From Poecilobothrus nobilitatus (lineage: Eukaryota; Arthropoda; Insecta; Diptera; Dolichopodidae): a stretch of 64,000 bases of DNA. Shown in pieces: positions 38,530 through 51,025 of this stretch. Numbering within the stretch: the stretch's first letter is position 1; each line of letters begins with the position of its first letter. A program made the position numbers and the translations under genes. The stretch covers positions 231,317,754 to 231,381,753 of the forward strand of contig OX352772.1 in NCBI GenBank assembly GCA_947095535.1. Reading direction: 5' to 3'. The notes under the pieces were generated by a model, which saw only the letters and a program-made list of their open reading frames with translations, made no database searches and was not told where the DNA came from.

Positions 38530-38595
38530 AGGTATATTATGGTATGCATAAAGTATTTTCTTAATTTCTTCTGGTGTTGTAAGTTCAATTAGATT

Positions 38596-38770
38596 TTAGT
38601 TTATTAGGTTTTGTGATTGATTCTTTGTAATAAAATTTTCTTCGGTAATAAATAAACTTTGCTTTTCTACAATATCGGATGGGGTAACATAGTTTAAATT
38701 AGCTTTACTTGTTACGACTTTTACTCCAATAGTTTCAAGTCGGGAGAGAGCGTCTGTATTTGTGTTCAGA
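38596..38770 (-). pseudogene. RNase H-integrase linker fragment of the same Gypsy element
   Basis: NTNTDALSRLETIGVKV is the typical motif after RNase H in Gypsy polyproteins. Upstream of it (to the right) the sequence changes abruptly to a DUF4780 ORF, so the frame 38596-38931 is a chimera across an element junction. Confidence 0.65.
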
Positions 38771-39556
38771 TATACTGCTTTGTGTTTCACAAGTTCAAGA
38801 GGTTCGAGACTTTGCTCGCTGATTAGTAGGAGAAACGATATGCTGTTTTTCAACAGTTCTTCGGACGATTTTTCCCTCACTGTCACTGACCAGTCCCCCA
38901 TTTCATCCATCGGATTATGGAGTCGCAGCACCCGAGAAGATTTTCCCTGCTTATCTCCATCCTAGGCAACCAGATACGTGCTCTAGGTCTTCTTGGAATT
39001 TCGCTACCTATGATTAGGCCAATTTTAACTTTCTTCCAAGCATCACCAACGTAGGGATGCTTCTGCTAAAGAAATCCAAAAGGAGCTTAACCTCGCATAG
39101 GATTACTCTGTAGCCCCTGACTATTTCGGATGAGTCAAAGCACGGAAGAGACCCTCCAGCCCCTACTAGAATATGCTCATTCACCAATTCAGACAACCTC
39201 GCCTCAAGTTTAATCCACAGATCGGTCGATACTTTACGATCGGTGGCTTTTTCGGTGACAACAGCAACATATAAACTATCTTTTACAATATCATTGTAAT
39301 TTTTATGTGCTGCAATTTTCGAACCGCTGTGAAGACTCGTTCTCTGCACCTTTATTCTCTCTGTGCCAGAACTAGGTACGTATTTCGACCTGTTCCTTTT
39401 TGAGGACGAATCTTTACTTGATTTATGTGACTTATACGCTCGCAAAACCTCACTATATCGCTCTTCGTTCTCAACATCCCTTCCGTGAACAACACCATTG
39501 ATTTCATTCTGGGTTATCTTGACCAATACGAATTTAGCCTGATATTGTTTCTTCAA
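38771..39556 (-). pseudogene. DUF4780-type gag-like ORF of an insect retroelement
   Basis: The minus-strand frame from 39556 to 39014 includes a Ser/Lys-rich N-terminus and then VAVV, DLWIKLEARLSELV and RGYRVILCE, matching DUF4780 as I know it from insect non-LTR-associated proteins. After a stop, the domain continues in shifted frames (IGSEIPRRPRARIWLP, then DWSVTVREK and ISEQSLEPLELVKH). At least two lesions are present. GC content is higher than in neighbouring AT-rich DNA. It abuts a Gypsy fragment on its 3' side. The parent element family is uncertain. Confidence 0.65.
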
Positions 39557-39812
39557 AGCGGATCCGAGGCCTCTATTTATTTTGCTTTCTTAGTAGAAGT
39601 ACTGCTTTTAGCACGTCAACTATATTTAGGCGCTAATGGTTAGTGTAAATTACCAAATTGTAGAAAATATTATTATGTATTAAAGAACCCGTCCTATAGT
39701 TTTGTTTTAAAGGGGGTGGTTTTGGTTAGTTAGAGTCCAACACTACCCAGAAGAACCTCGTGCAGTTCCCTTGAGTGACTTTTGACGTTTTCCACCGTCC
39801 CTCGTAAAAAAA

Positions 39813-39967
39813 AACCTACAATCCAATCAATAGCTTCGCAGATGACAGCACCCTTGTAGCTTCCTCGGAATTTCATAGCCGCTGTAACATTAATCAGCAG
39901 ATTAAAAGAACTGCAAGAAATTTCACTATCAGTGAGCTAAATAATGATTTAGCCAAAATCTAAAAAC
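39813..39967 (+). pseudogene. Non-LTR reverse transcriptase fragment with intact FADD
   Basis: The plus-strand translation reads SFADDSTLVAS then HSRCNINQQIKRTARNFTIS and ends at a stop. It matches 43030-43190, which has IEDS in place of FADD. It is thus another copy of the same reverse transcriptase family, truncated on both sides. Confidence 0.75.
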
Positions 39968-40104
39968 TAACAAAATTAACCAACACAAAAAAAAACTAAA
40001 TGCTGTTTAATCTCGCGTAAAATAGCAACTACTATACCCTACCTGACATTCTAGGGAGAAGCTCTACAGCATTCAACAGATTCAAACATTCTGTGCCGAG
40101 TTAA

Positions 40105-40262
40105 ATCAAAAGTTGATTTGGTCAAATTATATTTTGGGTATAGTTAATGATGCTGTTTGGGTTTCTTGTACAGCTATAAAGCTTACTTTTCCTCAACCGA
40201 CCTTCTCAATATCTATAAAACGTACATTAGGCAGAAAATGGAGTATAATGGAAAATACAGGT
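40105..40262 (+). repeat. Outlying copy of the THAP-adjacent array segment
   Basis: TTGGTCAAATTATATTTTGG through GGCAGAAAATGGAGTATAAT matches 47763-47900, 51042-51178 and 56397-56530. The plus-strand frame across it is open in all copies but resembles nothing I know. The AT-rich sequence after it (to about 40520) also matches the array spacer. Confidence 0.7.
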
Positions 40263-40519
40263 TTATTTATACTTTTAACTTATTTTTTTAATTTAATAAT
40301 ATATTTTTGTATTGACAGCTAATTTACATAGTTTTATTATTATTATTTTATTTTCAAATATTTGTAAATAATATTTCAAAATTTTTTGGCCCTTTTCTAC
40401 ATAGCTTTATGTTTTATATAAACTGTACTCGGTAATGACAAAATTATAAGTATACTTTTATTTTATAAAATAATTTGTACACTTGGATAATATTTTATTA
40501 TATTTTGTACAGTTGGAAA

Positions 40520-41390
40520 TAACTATTTGCTATTATTCGCGATGTCATCTTTTTTGACCGCGACAGTAAAAATTATATGAAAAAAAATAAATATAAATGT
40601 AAGAATTGTAATTTGACACTTTTGTTTATTTAAAAGAACAATTTAAGTAATAAAGAAAAAAACGGAATTTAAAATTTATGAATTTAAGTTTACAAGATGG
40701 ATAACTACCCCATCCTTAAGATCTCCTGAACAATGTCTTCTTTAGTTTTCACGCTAATCGCTACTAATTGTTTCCTTTGTTTTAGTTTTCTTAAAAATAT
40801 TATAATTGATATTATTACAAACATTAATTTATACTGTTAACATAAATTAATACATTGATTTTTTTCTTTTCAGATTTAATTTCCTTAATCCTAGTTGTTT
40901 ATAATTTAAATATTTAACATTTACTACATTAGAAACATTATTAATTTTAGTATAACTTGGAATTACAATGATTTGTTTAATTTCTTTAGGTTTATATGAA
41001 AATTTCATATTATGTATTTCAATTGAACAATTTTTAAAAGATAATACATAATTTTTATTTAATAAGTATTACATTATTACATTATAACACATTATTACAT
41101 GAACTACCTAGACAACACCAACTAAATTTCTATCCACCGCAATGCTTTATATAAAATTTTAATAAAATCAACTGTGAGATGTAAAAATAGAATTTAATAT
41201 AAAAAATTTTTAATTATAAAAATGAAAAAATATGAAATATTGAAATAAAAATTATTAATTATTTTTTTTATAATTCTTTTTTGAAAATCTTAAAACCCAC
41301 TTTTATAAGTTAAGTATGTCATTTTTCGAATATACCAAAAAATTTTATAGCACCTTTAAGGTTGTACACAAAATAACATTAAGAAAAAAC
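40520..41390. other. AT-rich stretch without recognisable gene
   Basis: No coding frame, repeat array or TIR is recognised. Short ATTACATTATTACA repeats lie near 41070-41100. Confidence 0.4.
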
Positions 41391-41396
41391 TTTCAT

Positions 41397-42100
41397 TTAC
41401 GAGCGAATGCGTTTCAACATGATATACATGCCATCATTAACGTTCACAATTGTTTTAATTTGTTTTTCGAAGTTTGAATTTGGAACTGGTACAATTTTTA
41501 CATTGTTAGCTGTTGCGTTATTTACGATTGAAATTTCTAACACGAAAATTAGGTTATTATCATAAATCGCTAGAGAACTTTTTATTTTTTGAATTTTAAA
41601 TGAATCTATTTCGAACAAATCTATTTCTTCTGCTGTAAGAATAGATCTGCTCATAATTTGATTTTTAGAAAAAATTATATTTTGTTGAATTTTCTCTAGT
41701 TCTTCGTTTAGAAGATTTATGTTTATTAAAATTTGGAAAAATTGAAATTGTTTAATTTATTTTTTATTATCCAAAAAAACATCGTTTAAAGATTTATTAA
41801 TAATTTTTATTAATAGTTTATTGAATTAGTTTTAAATTATTTTCAATATTAACGTTTTTTATTTGTTTATTAGAGTTTATTATTAGATTATGATCATTTT
41901 AGTCAATTGATTTTAAATGATCGTCCAATTCTACTCGATTATCATTGTCTATGGTTCCATATACCCATCTGAGAATAGAACCACCAAGGTGATTAAAGCT
42001 TTCTTAAGTCTAAAAGAAGTTAGAGTTTTTAATGAATGTTTAATATTATTAATTTTATTATTTAAAGCTTTCATTTAAATTTCATCACCTGGTAAGTTAA
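41397..42100 (-). pseudogene. Fragment of an errantivirus-like env ectodomain
   Basis: The frame 41397-41654 (FEIDSFKIQKIKSSLA, LIFVLEISIV, VKIVPVPNSNFEKQI) resembles the region of insect Gypsy env proteins between the fusion subunit helices and the Cys-rich part, judged by its pattern of Ile/Val strands and KIxPVPxN. The sequence to its right on the plus strand is AT-rich and may be decayed helical env sequence. It is a different copy from the array env. Assignment is moderate. Confidence 0.45.
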
Positions 42101-42234
42101 ATGATATGTTGATATTAATTTCTAAAAGGTTTAAGCTACTTATATTTCTTCAAAATTTATTTTATGAATAGTTTTATGGTAATTTTCTATAATTTGAATG
42201 TTTTCATGTTGACGTTAGCGGGTATTCTTTTCTT

Positions 42235-43200
42235 CACCTTGTTGATATTAACAACAGAATTGTTTCAGATCCCCAAGAGAAAGCGAACTTGTTTGGCAAG
42301 CAGTTCTCTTTAAACTCGACACTGCCTTTGCCAATTCTAAAGCCACCATTTGTTCCTGAAGTTGACTGCTCCTTCGGTAAAATTTACTTTAGGACGAGAG
42401 CAGTGATGAAAATCTTAAAAAATTGTGATACAAAAAAATCAGCCGGCCCAGATGCTATCACTACCATGGTTCTTAATAATACCTATTCAAGTATATCGAA
42501 ACCTGTATGCAACCTTTTGTATCTTTCCTTTACTTCGGGTATTCATCCTACCCAATGGAAGGTTGCGCATGTTTCTCCAATTCCTAACACAGTTAATAAA
42601 TGCGATACTTAGAACTACCGTTCTATTGCTATAACCGCGGTTCTTTACAAAGTAATGGAAAAAATAGTATATCAGAAGCTTTTGAAATATCTGGATCGTA
42701 GAAGTTTGTTTCATGATCGACAATACGGGGTCAGAGTCCGCCTTTCAAACGGTGATTTCATGATTTACCTTTAAGTCTGAAGTAGTGGCTCTGGATATTT
42801 CTAAAGCTTTCGACCGAATCTGGCTTGACGCTTTATTAGAAAATGAAAAGCATTAGGATAAGGTAGAGTCTTTTTAAAATGGATAGGGGATTTCCTTTTG
42901 AGTCGTATGATTCGGGTACTTGTCGATCGATATTCAGGTCACAATATTATAAAAATACCTGGTGTTCCTCAGGGATCGGTTTTATCTCCAACTCCCTTCT
43001 TAATATTTATCAATGACCTACTTTCAATAACCTCCAATCCAATTCATAGTTTCATAGAGGACAGCACCCCTGTAGCTCCCTATAAATTTCATAGCCGATG
43101 TAACATTAATCACCAGATTAATAGAATAGCAAAAAATATCACTATCAGTGAGCTAAATAATGATTTAGCGAAAATCCAAAAATTCATGAGCAGATCATGA
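42235..43200 (+). pseudogene. Jockey/RTE-like non-LTR reverse transcriptase, decayed
   Basis: Reverse transcriptase blocks appear in order across shifting frames: KKSAGPDAIT (about 42435), NYRSIAIT after a stop at 42608-42610, LDISKAFDRIW (about 42790), GVPQGSVLSPT (about 42960) and the catalytic block, here FIEDSTPV instead of FADDS. It is truncated at both ends, and the acidic pair of the active site is altered. A sister fragment with intact FADD is at 39813-39967. Confidence 0.85.
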
Positions 43201-43204
43201 GCTG

Positions 43205-45055
43205 TCGATCTTAGAATACTGCTATATCCATAGGATTTTGTCCGCCAGTACTGATTTTCTCGTAGTCTGATCGTGCTACAACACTCTAGAAATTTAATAT
43301 GAAGATCAGCCGGAAGGAGGTATAGAACTGCATCTAATGCATTACTTGGCGTTGATTTTAACGCATCCGTAATACTTATACATGCATCGCTCTGTACTCT
43401 GCCAAGCTTGGTTCGGATATACTTCTTATTCAAAGCTGGCCACCACACTAGTGATTCGTAGTTAAGTGTGGGATGTACTATAGCTGTGTATATTCATAAA
43501 GCCATTATTAGCTTTAATCCCAATTTTTTACCTAACATTTTCTTACAAGAATACAGGGTATGTTGAATACGTAGGTCTTTTTGGCTGTTTTTTCGGTATT
43601 GAGTTTTCATTTAAATGTTGGGTGAAGTACCACTCCTAGATATTTGATGTTTAAGCCTAGACTCAGATACACACTATCCAGTCTGGGCTTAGCGAATTCC
43701 AGAATCTTGGTTCTAGTTGTAAATAGGATTAGTTATGTTCTACTCGTGTTGACGCATAGATCACAACCATTGGCCGATCTACCAAACCTAGCGAAAGCTC
43801 TTCCACTAATTATTGTGAAGATACTTTTCAGACACTAATATTACTAAATCATTTGCATATGCGATGGCTTTTATACCCTCAACCTGAATGCCTTTAAAAA
43901 CTCTATTCATTACTGAAAGCAACAGTACTAGTAATAGCACCCCACCCAGTGGTGTACTTCTGCTTGCTCTTCTAGTAATCTTATGTTTGGAACTCAGCAA
44001 ACTCAGTATATTCATTGTATTGTATCGATTGCTCACCGCTCCGTACTAATTCGCTTAGTCGTCTAGATTGACTTGCCCTTACAATAAGCATGTTGATATT
44101 TACATAGTGGAGTAGTCTCTAGTACTTTTATAAGTTTTACTTTCGAGAGTTTTCAATAAGAAGGATGATAGACGTATCGGTCTGAAGTCCTTAGCGGTTT
44201 CATGACCTCTTTTACCAAGGTAGAAAAAAAACCTCCTCCACCCGCCTCCATAGCAGGGGAGTATGACCTAGCGAGAATATACTTTTAAATAGCTTGATAA
44301 TTAATGGAACCAGAAGTTCCTTGATTTCTTGAAGCTTTTTTGGAAAAATACCATCCAAACCTGCAGCTTTGTATGGAGAGAAGTTATCAATTGCCCAGGC
44401 AACTTTTTGCTCCGTTATAACTGAGTTAACCCATTCGTCAGTGCCTTTTTGGACATTTGTATCAACCACTTGGTTGATCATATAGGCGTCCTTTGTGCAC
44501 CTTGGAAAATGAGTAAGCAATGAGTTAGTTACAACCAAACAAAAAATGAGTTAGTTACAACCAAAAACTTTTTTCTTGCTATTTTTTTGAACTTTCTCTG
44601 AAGTTCCTATAGGGCTTGGGGTTTTCAGACTTAAGATTGACATTGAAGATTATCCAGCTGTGATCCAAAAAAAATCTCTTCTCAGATACTCTCCATTTCT
44701 CAATTTTTAGGGCTTTATCGTTACCTATACATGTAATATCCGCCACACATCCGCCTGGCCCGCAAAACTATTCGAGCTTGTGAATGTGGATATACTCCCC
44801 CTATTGCAGATATTTAGGTTAGCGTTAGAATAAAATTAAACATTGACTCACCTCGTTCATTTGTTTCCAAGCTTCCCCATATCATATGCCGAGTATTAGC
44901 ATCGACTCCTACAATCAGCTAGCTCCTAAATGTCGAGCTATGCCGAGATATTTCTCGCCTAGAAGGACTAGCAGATTATCCAAGGCACATTTCGAGTGCG
45001 TTAGATGATTCTCCACCGTCCCTTTCGTGCGTACCACTAGCTACTACTACTGCAG
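43205..45055 (-). pseudogene. R1-like non-LTR element (endonuclease, RT and C-terminal region), decayed
   Basis: Reading the minus strand from right to left, an APE-type endonuclease tail (LIVGVDANTRHMIWGS, near 44890-44930) is followed by the RT: VAWAIDNFSPYKAAGLDGIF (44212-44538) and AIAYANDLVILV (43806-44036, YAND replacing YADD). A C-terminal domain follows (YLGVVL near 43640; SDACISITDALKSTPSNAL near 43380). Many stops and frameshifts are present. The order and motifs fit R1/LOA-type elements. It meets the oppositely oriented LINE at about 43200. Confidence 0.8.
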
Positions 45056-45087
45056 ACTCTTTGTCAACTGACATTTACAACTGTCAA

Positions 45088-45212
45088 CTGACAAATTAGA
45101 TATTTTAAATAAAAAAGCAATAAAAACTATAAATAGTTATCCGACCCTACTAATTTACTATAATCAACACAGTACGTATCTTTCAATTACATATGGAAGC
45201 GGGAAACCCCTT
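45088..45212 (+). pseudogene. RT 3' (thumb) fragment, first array copy
   Basis: This matches the second half of the 90-aa frame at 48696-48968 (LDILNKKAIKTINSYP), so it is a truncated non-LTR reverse transcriptase tail at the left edge of the array. Confidence 0.7.
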
Positions 45213-47325
45213 ACATTAAGCTTCAAAATCATTATTAATACTATAAAACACAATTTCATTTAGATATAATAGTCAATACGTCACAATGCAAGGAAGAAAC
45301 TAAATTACTATTTAAAACTGTTTAAAGCGTGTAAACAGAAAAAGAATAGTTTGTACATTTTTTTAAGGCATACAAAAATATACCCAACAAACTCAAAGCC
45401 TTAATGAATCTCTATTTCTTCAAGAAGGAAATAAAATGTTTTTTTACTTGATTCGCAAAATCTAAACTAGGTCAATCTAAACTAGGATCGTAGATCAATT
45501 TGGAGAATTTATCTTAGTTATCTTTTTTGTCATTTTCGTGTGTAGTATAAGATTGTATTGTACTATAAATTTTATATTTTTGTTTTTTATTAAGTAGTAC
45601 TAATGCAATCAATAATAATAACTACTAGCTTAATAATATTATATTTTTAGCAATATCATTAATTAAAATTAAACTTAAAAGTAGAATTAATTCAATTTTA
45701 AAAGTCAAATAAAATTAAAACTACAATTTGAATCAAAATTAAATGAAAATTATAATGACAATTAAAACTATAAATACTTAAAAATAATTTTAAAACAAAC
45801 GGTCTTCAAATCTTATTATAATCATTATATACTTAATTAATTCATTGTAAAACTCATATTAATAATAAAAAAAAACTAGTGGATGTGACAGTAAGTCGAT
45901 GCAACCGACTTATTAATACTCTACACCTGAATAACTCTAATTAAATTAAAATTCCATAAGCTTTTTGGCAGCTTTCGGAAGCCTCTAAAATCCCAACCTA
46001 TGGTCGAAATTATAATAATAGGCAAAGTATTAGATTAAAAGCAAAAAAAATACTTTTTAATGAAAGAACGTATTACACGTATTTAAAATAAAGCACTTTT
46101 TTAGTAATAAAATTAAATTTAAAAGAAAATTTTTATTAATTCAATATATAAAAAATTAATAAAAATAGTAAAAGTATTATACATAAGTATTATACGTAAG
46201 TAAGAAAATTTTTAATAATATTAAAAACAATTTAAATAAAATATTGAAAGTGAATAAATAATTATTAAAGAAAGTATTGTACATATAAAGAAAATTTATA
46301 GTAAAAGTATTATACATATTTACAAAGTATGATTCTGTATTTCTTCAAGAAGGAAATAAAATGTTTTTTTACTTAATTCACAAATCTAAACTAGGTTAAT
46401 CTAAACTAGGATCGTAGGTCAATTTGGAGAATTAATCTTAGTTATCTTTTTTGTCATTTTCGTGTGTAGGATAAGATTGTATTGTACTATAAATTTTATA
46501 TTTTTGTTTTTTATTAAGTAGTACTAATACAATCAATAATAATAACTACTAGCTTGCCATAATATTATATTTTTAGCAATATCATTAATTAAAATTAAAC
46601 TTAAAAGTAGAATTAATTCAATTTTAAAAGTCAAATAAAATTAAAACTACAATTTGAATCAAAATTAAACGAAAATTATAATGACAATTAAAACTATAAA
46701 TACTTAAAAATAATTTCAAAACAAACGGTCTTCAAATCTTATTATAATCATTATTTACTTAATTAATTCATTGTAAAACTCATATTAATAATAACAAAAA
46801 AAACAAGTGGATGTGACAGTAAGTCGATTATTTGTAAAGTTATTAATACTCTACACCGACTTATTAATACTCTACACCTGAATAACTCTAATTAAATTAA
46901 AATTCCATAAGTTTTTTGGCATCTTTCGGAAGCTTCTAAAATCCCAACCTATGGTCGAAATTATAATAATAGGCAAAGTATTAGATTAATAGCAAAAAAT
47001 ACTTTTTAATGAAAGAACGTATTACACGTATTTAAAATAAAGCACTTTTTTAGTAATAAAATAAAATTTAAAAGAAAATTTTTATTAATTCAATATATAA
47101 AAAATTAATAAAAATAGTAAAAGTATTATACATAAGTATTATACGTAAGTAAGAAAATTTTTAATAATATTAAAAACAATTTAAATAAAATATTGAAAGT
47201 GAATAAATAATTATTAAAGAAAGTATTGTACATATAAAGAAAATTTATAGTAAAAGTATTATACATATTTACAAAGTAAGAAAATTTTTAATAAAATTAA
47301 GAACAATTTAAATAAAATATTAAAA
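45213..47325. repeat. AT-rich spacer, itself duplicated
   Basis: CTTCAAGAAGGAAATAAAAT occurs at about 45419 and 46337, with about 900 bp of similar sequence after each, so the spacer is tandemly duplicated here. There are no coding frames. The spacer recurs after each RT tail in the array. Confidence 0.75.
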
Positions 47326-47740
47326 TTATTTAAATAAATATTTAAAATATATACTTCTTGTATAATCCCAATTAAATAAATTATAATTATCTGATTTTTT
47401 TGTAATACCTTCAATTGATGAAATTTTGTGCTCATCTAGCCATTCTCGATTTTCAGCTTCTTGTGCAATTATAATACGTGTCTGTCTTACTTCTGGGTCT
47501 TCTCTCATTTTAATTGGTTTAGTAGTAAAATATGAAGGCCCATCGGGAAAGATTGTTGGAATGGCACCTGGCTTGATGTAGCCAATTAGTTGGAATGGTA
47601 TCTTGGTAGATGTAGAAATTTTCAAATCAGCTGTTAAAATTGCCCTAAGCCATTTTATTCGAAGTTCTGCATCTTTTGGGAACAAAAAACATGTAGTGTA
47701 TACCTGAGCATTATGGCTGTTACACTGCTCAATGTTGGCA
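47326..47740 (-). pseudogene. THAP-domain fragment, copy 1
   Basis: The minus-strand translation reads QCNSHNAQVYTTCFLFPKD, then AELRIKWLRAI and IKPGAIPTIFPDG. The CxxH-like start, FPKDxELRxKW and xAIPTIF are the hallmarks of the THAP zinc-finger of P-element-like transposases and related DNA-binding proteins. It continues with REDPEVRQTRIIIAQEAENR and a stop at 47326. The first zinc-binding Cys is not clearly in frame. This copy has the longest open frame of the series. No transposase catalytic domain follows. Confidence 0.7.
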
Positions 47741-47939
47741 TTATTTTTAATATTTTTTTTTTATTTGTTTGGTCAAATTATATTTTGGCTATAGTTAAAG
47801 ATGCCGTTTGGGTTTCTTGTACCACTGTAAAGCTTACTTTTCTTCAACCGACCTTCTCAATATCTATAAAACGTACATTAGGCAGAAAATGGAGTATAAT
47901 GCAAAATTTAGGTTCATAAGTATGTATTCAAAAGAAAAA

Positions 47940-48695
47940 ATAAATAAAAACTCAATAAACTTTAACTTAATTTTTTAGTTTAATAATATAATTTTGTATT
48001 GATAGCTAATTTACATAGTTTTATTATTGTTAATTACTTTCAAGTATGTATTAGTAAATAATACTTCAAAATTGTTTGCCCCTTTTCTACATAGTTTTAT
48101 GTTTTATATAAACTTTACTCGGAAATGCCCAAATTATAAGTATACTTTTATTTTATAAAATAATTTGTACACTTGGGTAATATTTTATTATATTTTGTAC
48201 AGTTGGAAATAACTATTTGCAATAATATAGTATGTACATTTGGCTATATATAGTTTTTTTCAAAGTGGAATTTTTATTATAGAATAAAATAATAGGTTAC
48301 TTATTTGTTAATGCTATGAAACATATACTTAATATGAGATGATTATTATAATTTAATTTATAGGTTCTGTAATAGAAAAATCATATCAAAAAATATATGT
48401 ATTTGTATTGAAAACTTAGAGAATGTCATAATACGTACTGTGTGGAAGAAGAAAATGAGATAAAAGCGAGGTTTTTTTTACATATAGTAATCATATATAG
48501 TAATCATTTTAGAAATTTTATCTATACTATATACATTAGGCCTATTAATATATGTATGTATATTTTATTTTTCGATACACAACACTTTATGGGTAAGTAA
48601 ATGGGTTTAATCGAGGTAGAAAATTTTCATACAAAATCAAGACGAAAATCATACAAATTTATGGCAAAAGGAGGAAAGGAAAAACAATAAAAAAA
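47940..48695. other. AT-rich array spacer
   Basis: No gene. It contains direct ATAGTAATCATATATAGTAA repeats near 48485-48510. The same spacer recurs near 51200-51980 and 56550-57330. Confidence 0.5.
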
Positions 48696-48968
48696 ATGTT
48701 GTCCCTTTATTTTTATTTTAAAAAAGCGATGCGAAACTACTTTTCGGAAAACGCCTTGTACAGCATTTATTCATCGTACATATTTTCTAACTTAACTTAC
48801 TTGAATCCTGTATGGAATAATGGGCCATTGTTCATGTTAAATAAATTAGATATTTTAAATAAAAAAGCAATAAAAACTATAAATAGTTATCCGATCCTAC
48901 TAATTTACTATAATCAACACAGTACGCATCTTTCAATTACATATGGAAGCGGGAAACCCTTACATTAA
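48696..48968 (+). pseudogene. RT 3' (thumb) fragment, second array copy
   Basis: A 90-codon open frame reading NALYSIYSSYIFSNLTYLNP and NKLDILNKKAIKTINSYPIL. This is the region after the RT palm in Jockey/RTE-like non-LTR elements (YLNPVW block). The RT catalytic domain is absent. Confidence 0.7.
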
Positions 48969-50095
48969 GCTTCAAAATCATTATTAATACTATAAAACAC
49001 AATTTCATTTAGATATAATAGTCAATACGTCACAATGCAAGGAAGAAACTGAATTACTATTTAAAACTGTTTAAAGCGTGTAAACAGAAAAAGAATAGTT
49101 TGTACATTTTTTTAAGGCATACAAAAATATACCCAACAAACTCAAAGCCTTAATGAATCTCTACTTCTTCAAGAAGGAAATAAAATGTTTTTTTACTTAA
49201 TTCGCAAAATCTAAACTAGGTCAATCTAAACTAAGATCGTAGGTCAATTTGGAGAATTTATCTTAGTTATCTTTTTTGTCATTTTCGTGTGTAGGATAAG
49301 ATTGTATTGTACTATAAATTTTATATTTTTGTTTTTTATTAAGTAGTACTAATACAATCAATAATAATAACTACTAGCTTAATAATATTATATTTTTAGC
49401 AATATCATTAATTAAAATTAAACTTAAAAGTAGAATTAATTCAATTTTAAAAGTCAAATAAAATTAAAACTACAATTTGAATCAAAATTAAATGAAAATT
49501 ATAATGACAATTAAAACTATAAATACTTAAAAATAATTTTAAAACAAACGGTCTTCAAATCTTATTATAATCATTATATACTTAATTAATTCATTGTAAA
49601 ACTCATATTAATAATAAAAAAAAAACAAGTGGATATGACAGTAAGTCGATGTAACCGACTTATTAATACTCTACACCTGAATAACTCTAATTAAATTAAA
49701 ATTCCATAAGTTTTTTGGCAGCTTTCGGAAACCTCTAAAATCCCAACCTATGGTCGAAATTATAATAATAGGCAAAGTATTAGATTAATAGCAAAAAAAA
49801 TACTTTTTAATGAAAGAACGTATTACACGTATTTAAAATAAAGCACTTTTTTAGTAATAAAATTAAATTTAAAAGAAAATTTTTATTAATTCAATATATA
49901 AAAAATTAATAAAAATAGTAAAAGTATTATACATAAGTATTATACGTAAGTAAGAAAATGTTTAATAATATTAAAAACAATTTAAATAAAATATTGAAAG
50001 TGAATAAATAATTATTAAAGAAAGTATTGTACATATAAAGAAAATTTATAGTAAAAGTATTATACATATTTACAAAGTAAGAAAATTTTTAATAA

Positions 50096-50216
50096 AATTA
50101 AGAACAATTTAAATAAAATATTAAAATTATTTAAATAAATATTTAAAATACAAGAACTATGTATTTTAAATATTTATTTAAATAATTTTAATATTTTATT
50201 TAAATTGTTCTTAATT
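50096..50216. repeat. Palindrome with 56-bp arms
   Basis: 50096-50151 is the exact reverse complement of 50161-50216, with a 9-base loop (AAGAACTAT). The sequence is the AT-rich region that normally precedes the THAP fragment, inverted on itself. Confidence 0.85.
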
Positions 50217-50604
50217 ATTAGATTAATAGCAAGAATAATATTAATATTAGAATAATATTAGATTAATAGCAAAAAAAATACTTTTTAATGAAAGAACGTA
50301 TTACACGTATTTAAAATAAAGCACTTTTTTAGTAATAAAATTAAATTTAAAAGAAAATTTTTATTAATTCAATATATAAAAAATTAATAAAAATAGTAAA
50401 AGTATTATACATAAGTATTATACGTAAGTAAGAAAATTTTTAATAATATTAAGAACAATTTAAATAAAATATTGAAAGTAAATAAATAATTATTAAAGAA
50501 AGTATTGTACATATAAAGAAAATTTATAGTAAAAGTATTATACATATTTACAAAGTAAGAACATTTTTAATAAAATTAAGAACAATTTAAATAAAATATT
50601 AAAA

Positions 50605-51025
50605 TTATTTAAATAAATATTTAAAATATATACTTCTTGTATAATTCCAATTAAATAAATTATACTTATCTGATTTTTTTGTAATACCTTCAATTGATGA
50701 AATTTTATCCTCATCTAGCCATTCTCGATTTTCAGCTTCTTGGGCAATTATAAAACGTTTCTGTCTTACTTCTGGGTCTTCTCTCATTTTAATTGGTTTA
50801 ATAGTAAATTAAGAAGGCCCATCGGGAAAGATTGTTGGGATGGCACCTGGCTTGATGTAGCCAATTAGTTGGAATGGTACCTTGGTAGATGTAGAAATTT
50901 TCAAATTAGCTGTTGAAATTGCCCCAAGCCATTTTGTTCGAAGTTCTGCATCTTTTGGGAACAAAAAACATGTAGTGTATACCTGAGCATTATGGCTGTT
51001 ACACTGCTCAATGTTGGCATTATTT
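50605..51025 (-). pseudogene. THAP-domain fragment, copy 2
   Basis: Same fragment as at 47326, with a TAA replacing a Tyr codon between the GPS and FT residues (near 50802). FPKDAELR and the xAIPTIF core are retained in frame upstream. Confidence 0.7.

Noticed and set aside
39014..39556. Host gene candidate because of higher GC and a long open frame
   Set aside because: The sequence matches the DUF4780 pattern of retroelement proteins and continues through stops into an element junction.
47713..47919. A 68-aa plus-strand frame (AVTLLNVGIIFNIFF) conserved in three copies plus a partial one
   Set aside because: Its first part is antisense to the THAP N-terminus and the rest matches nothing known. 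Conservation follows from recent duplication, not selection.
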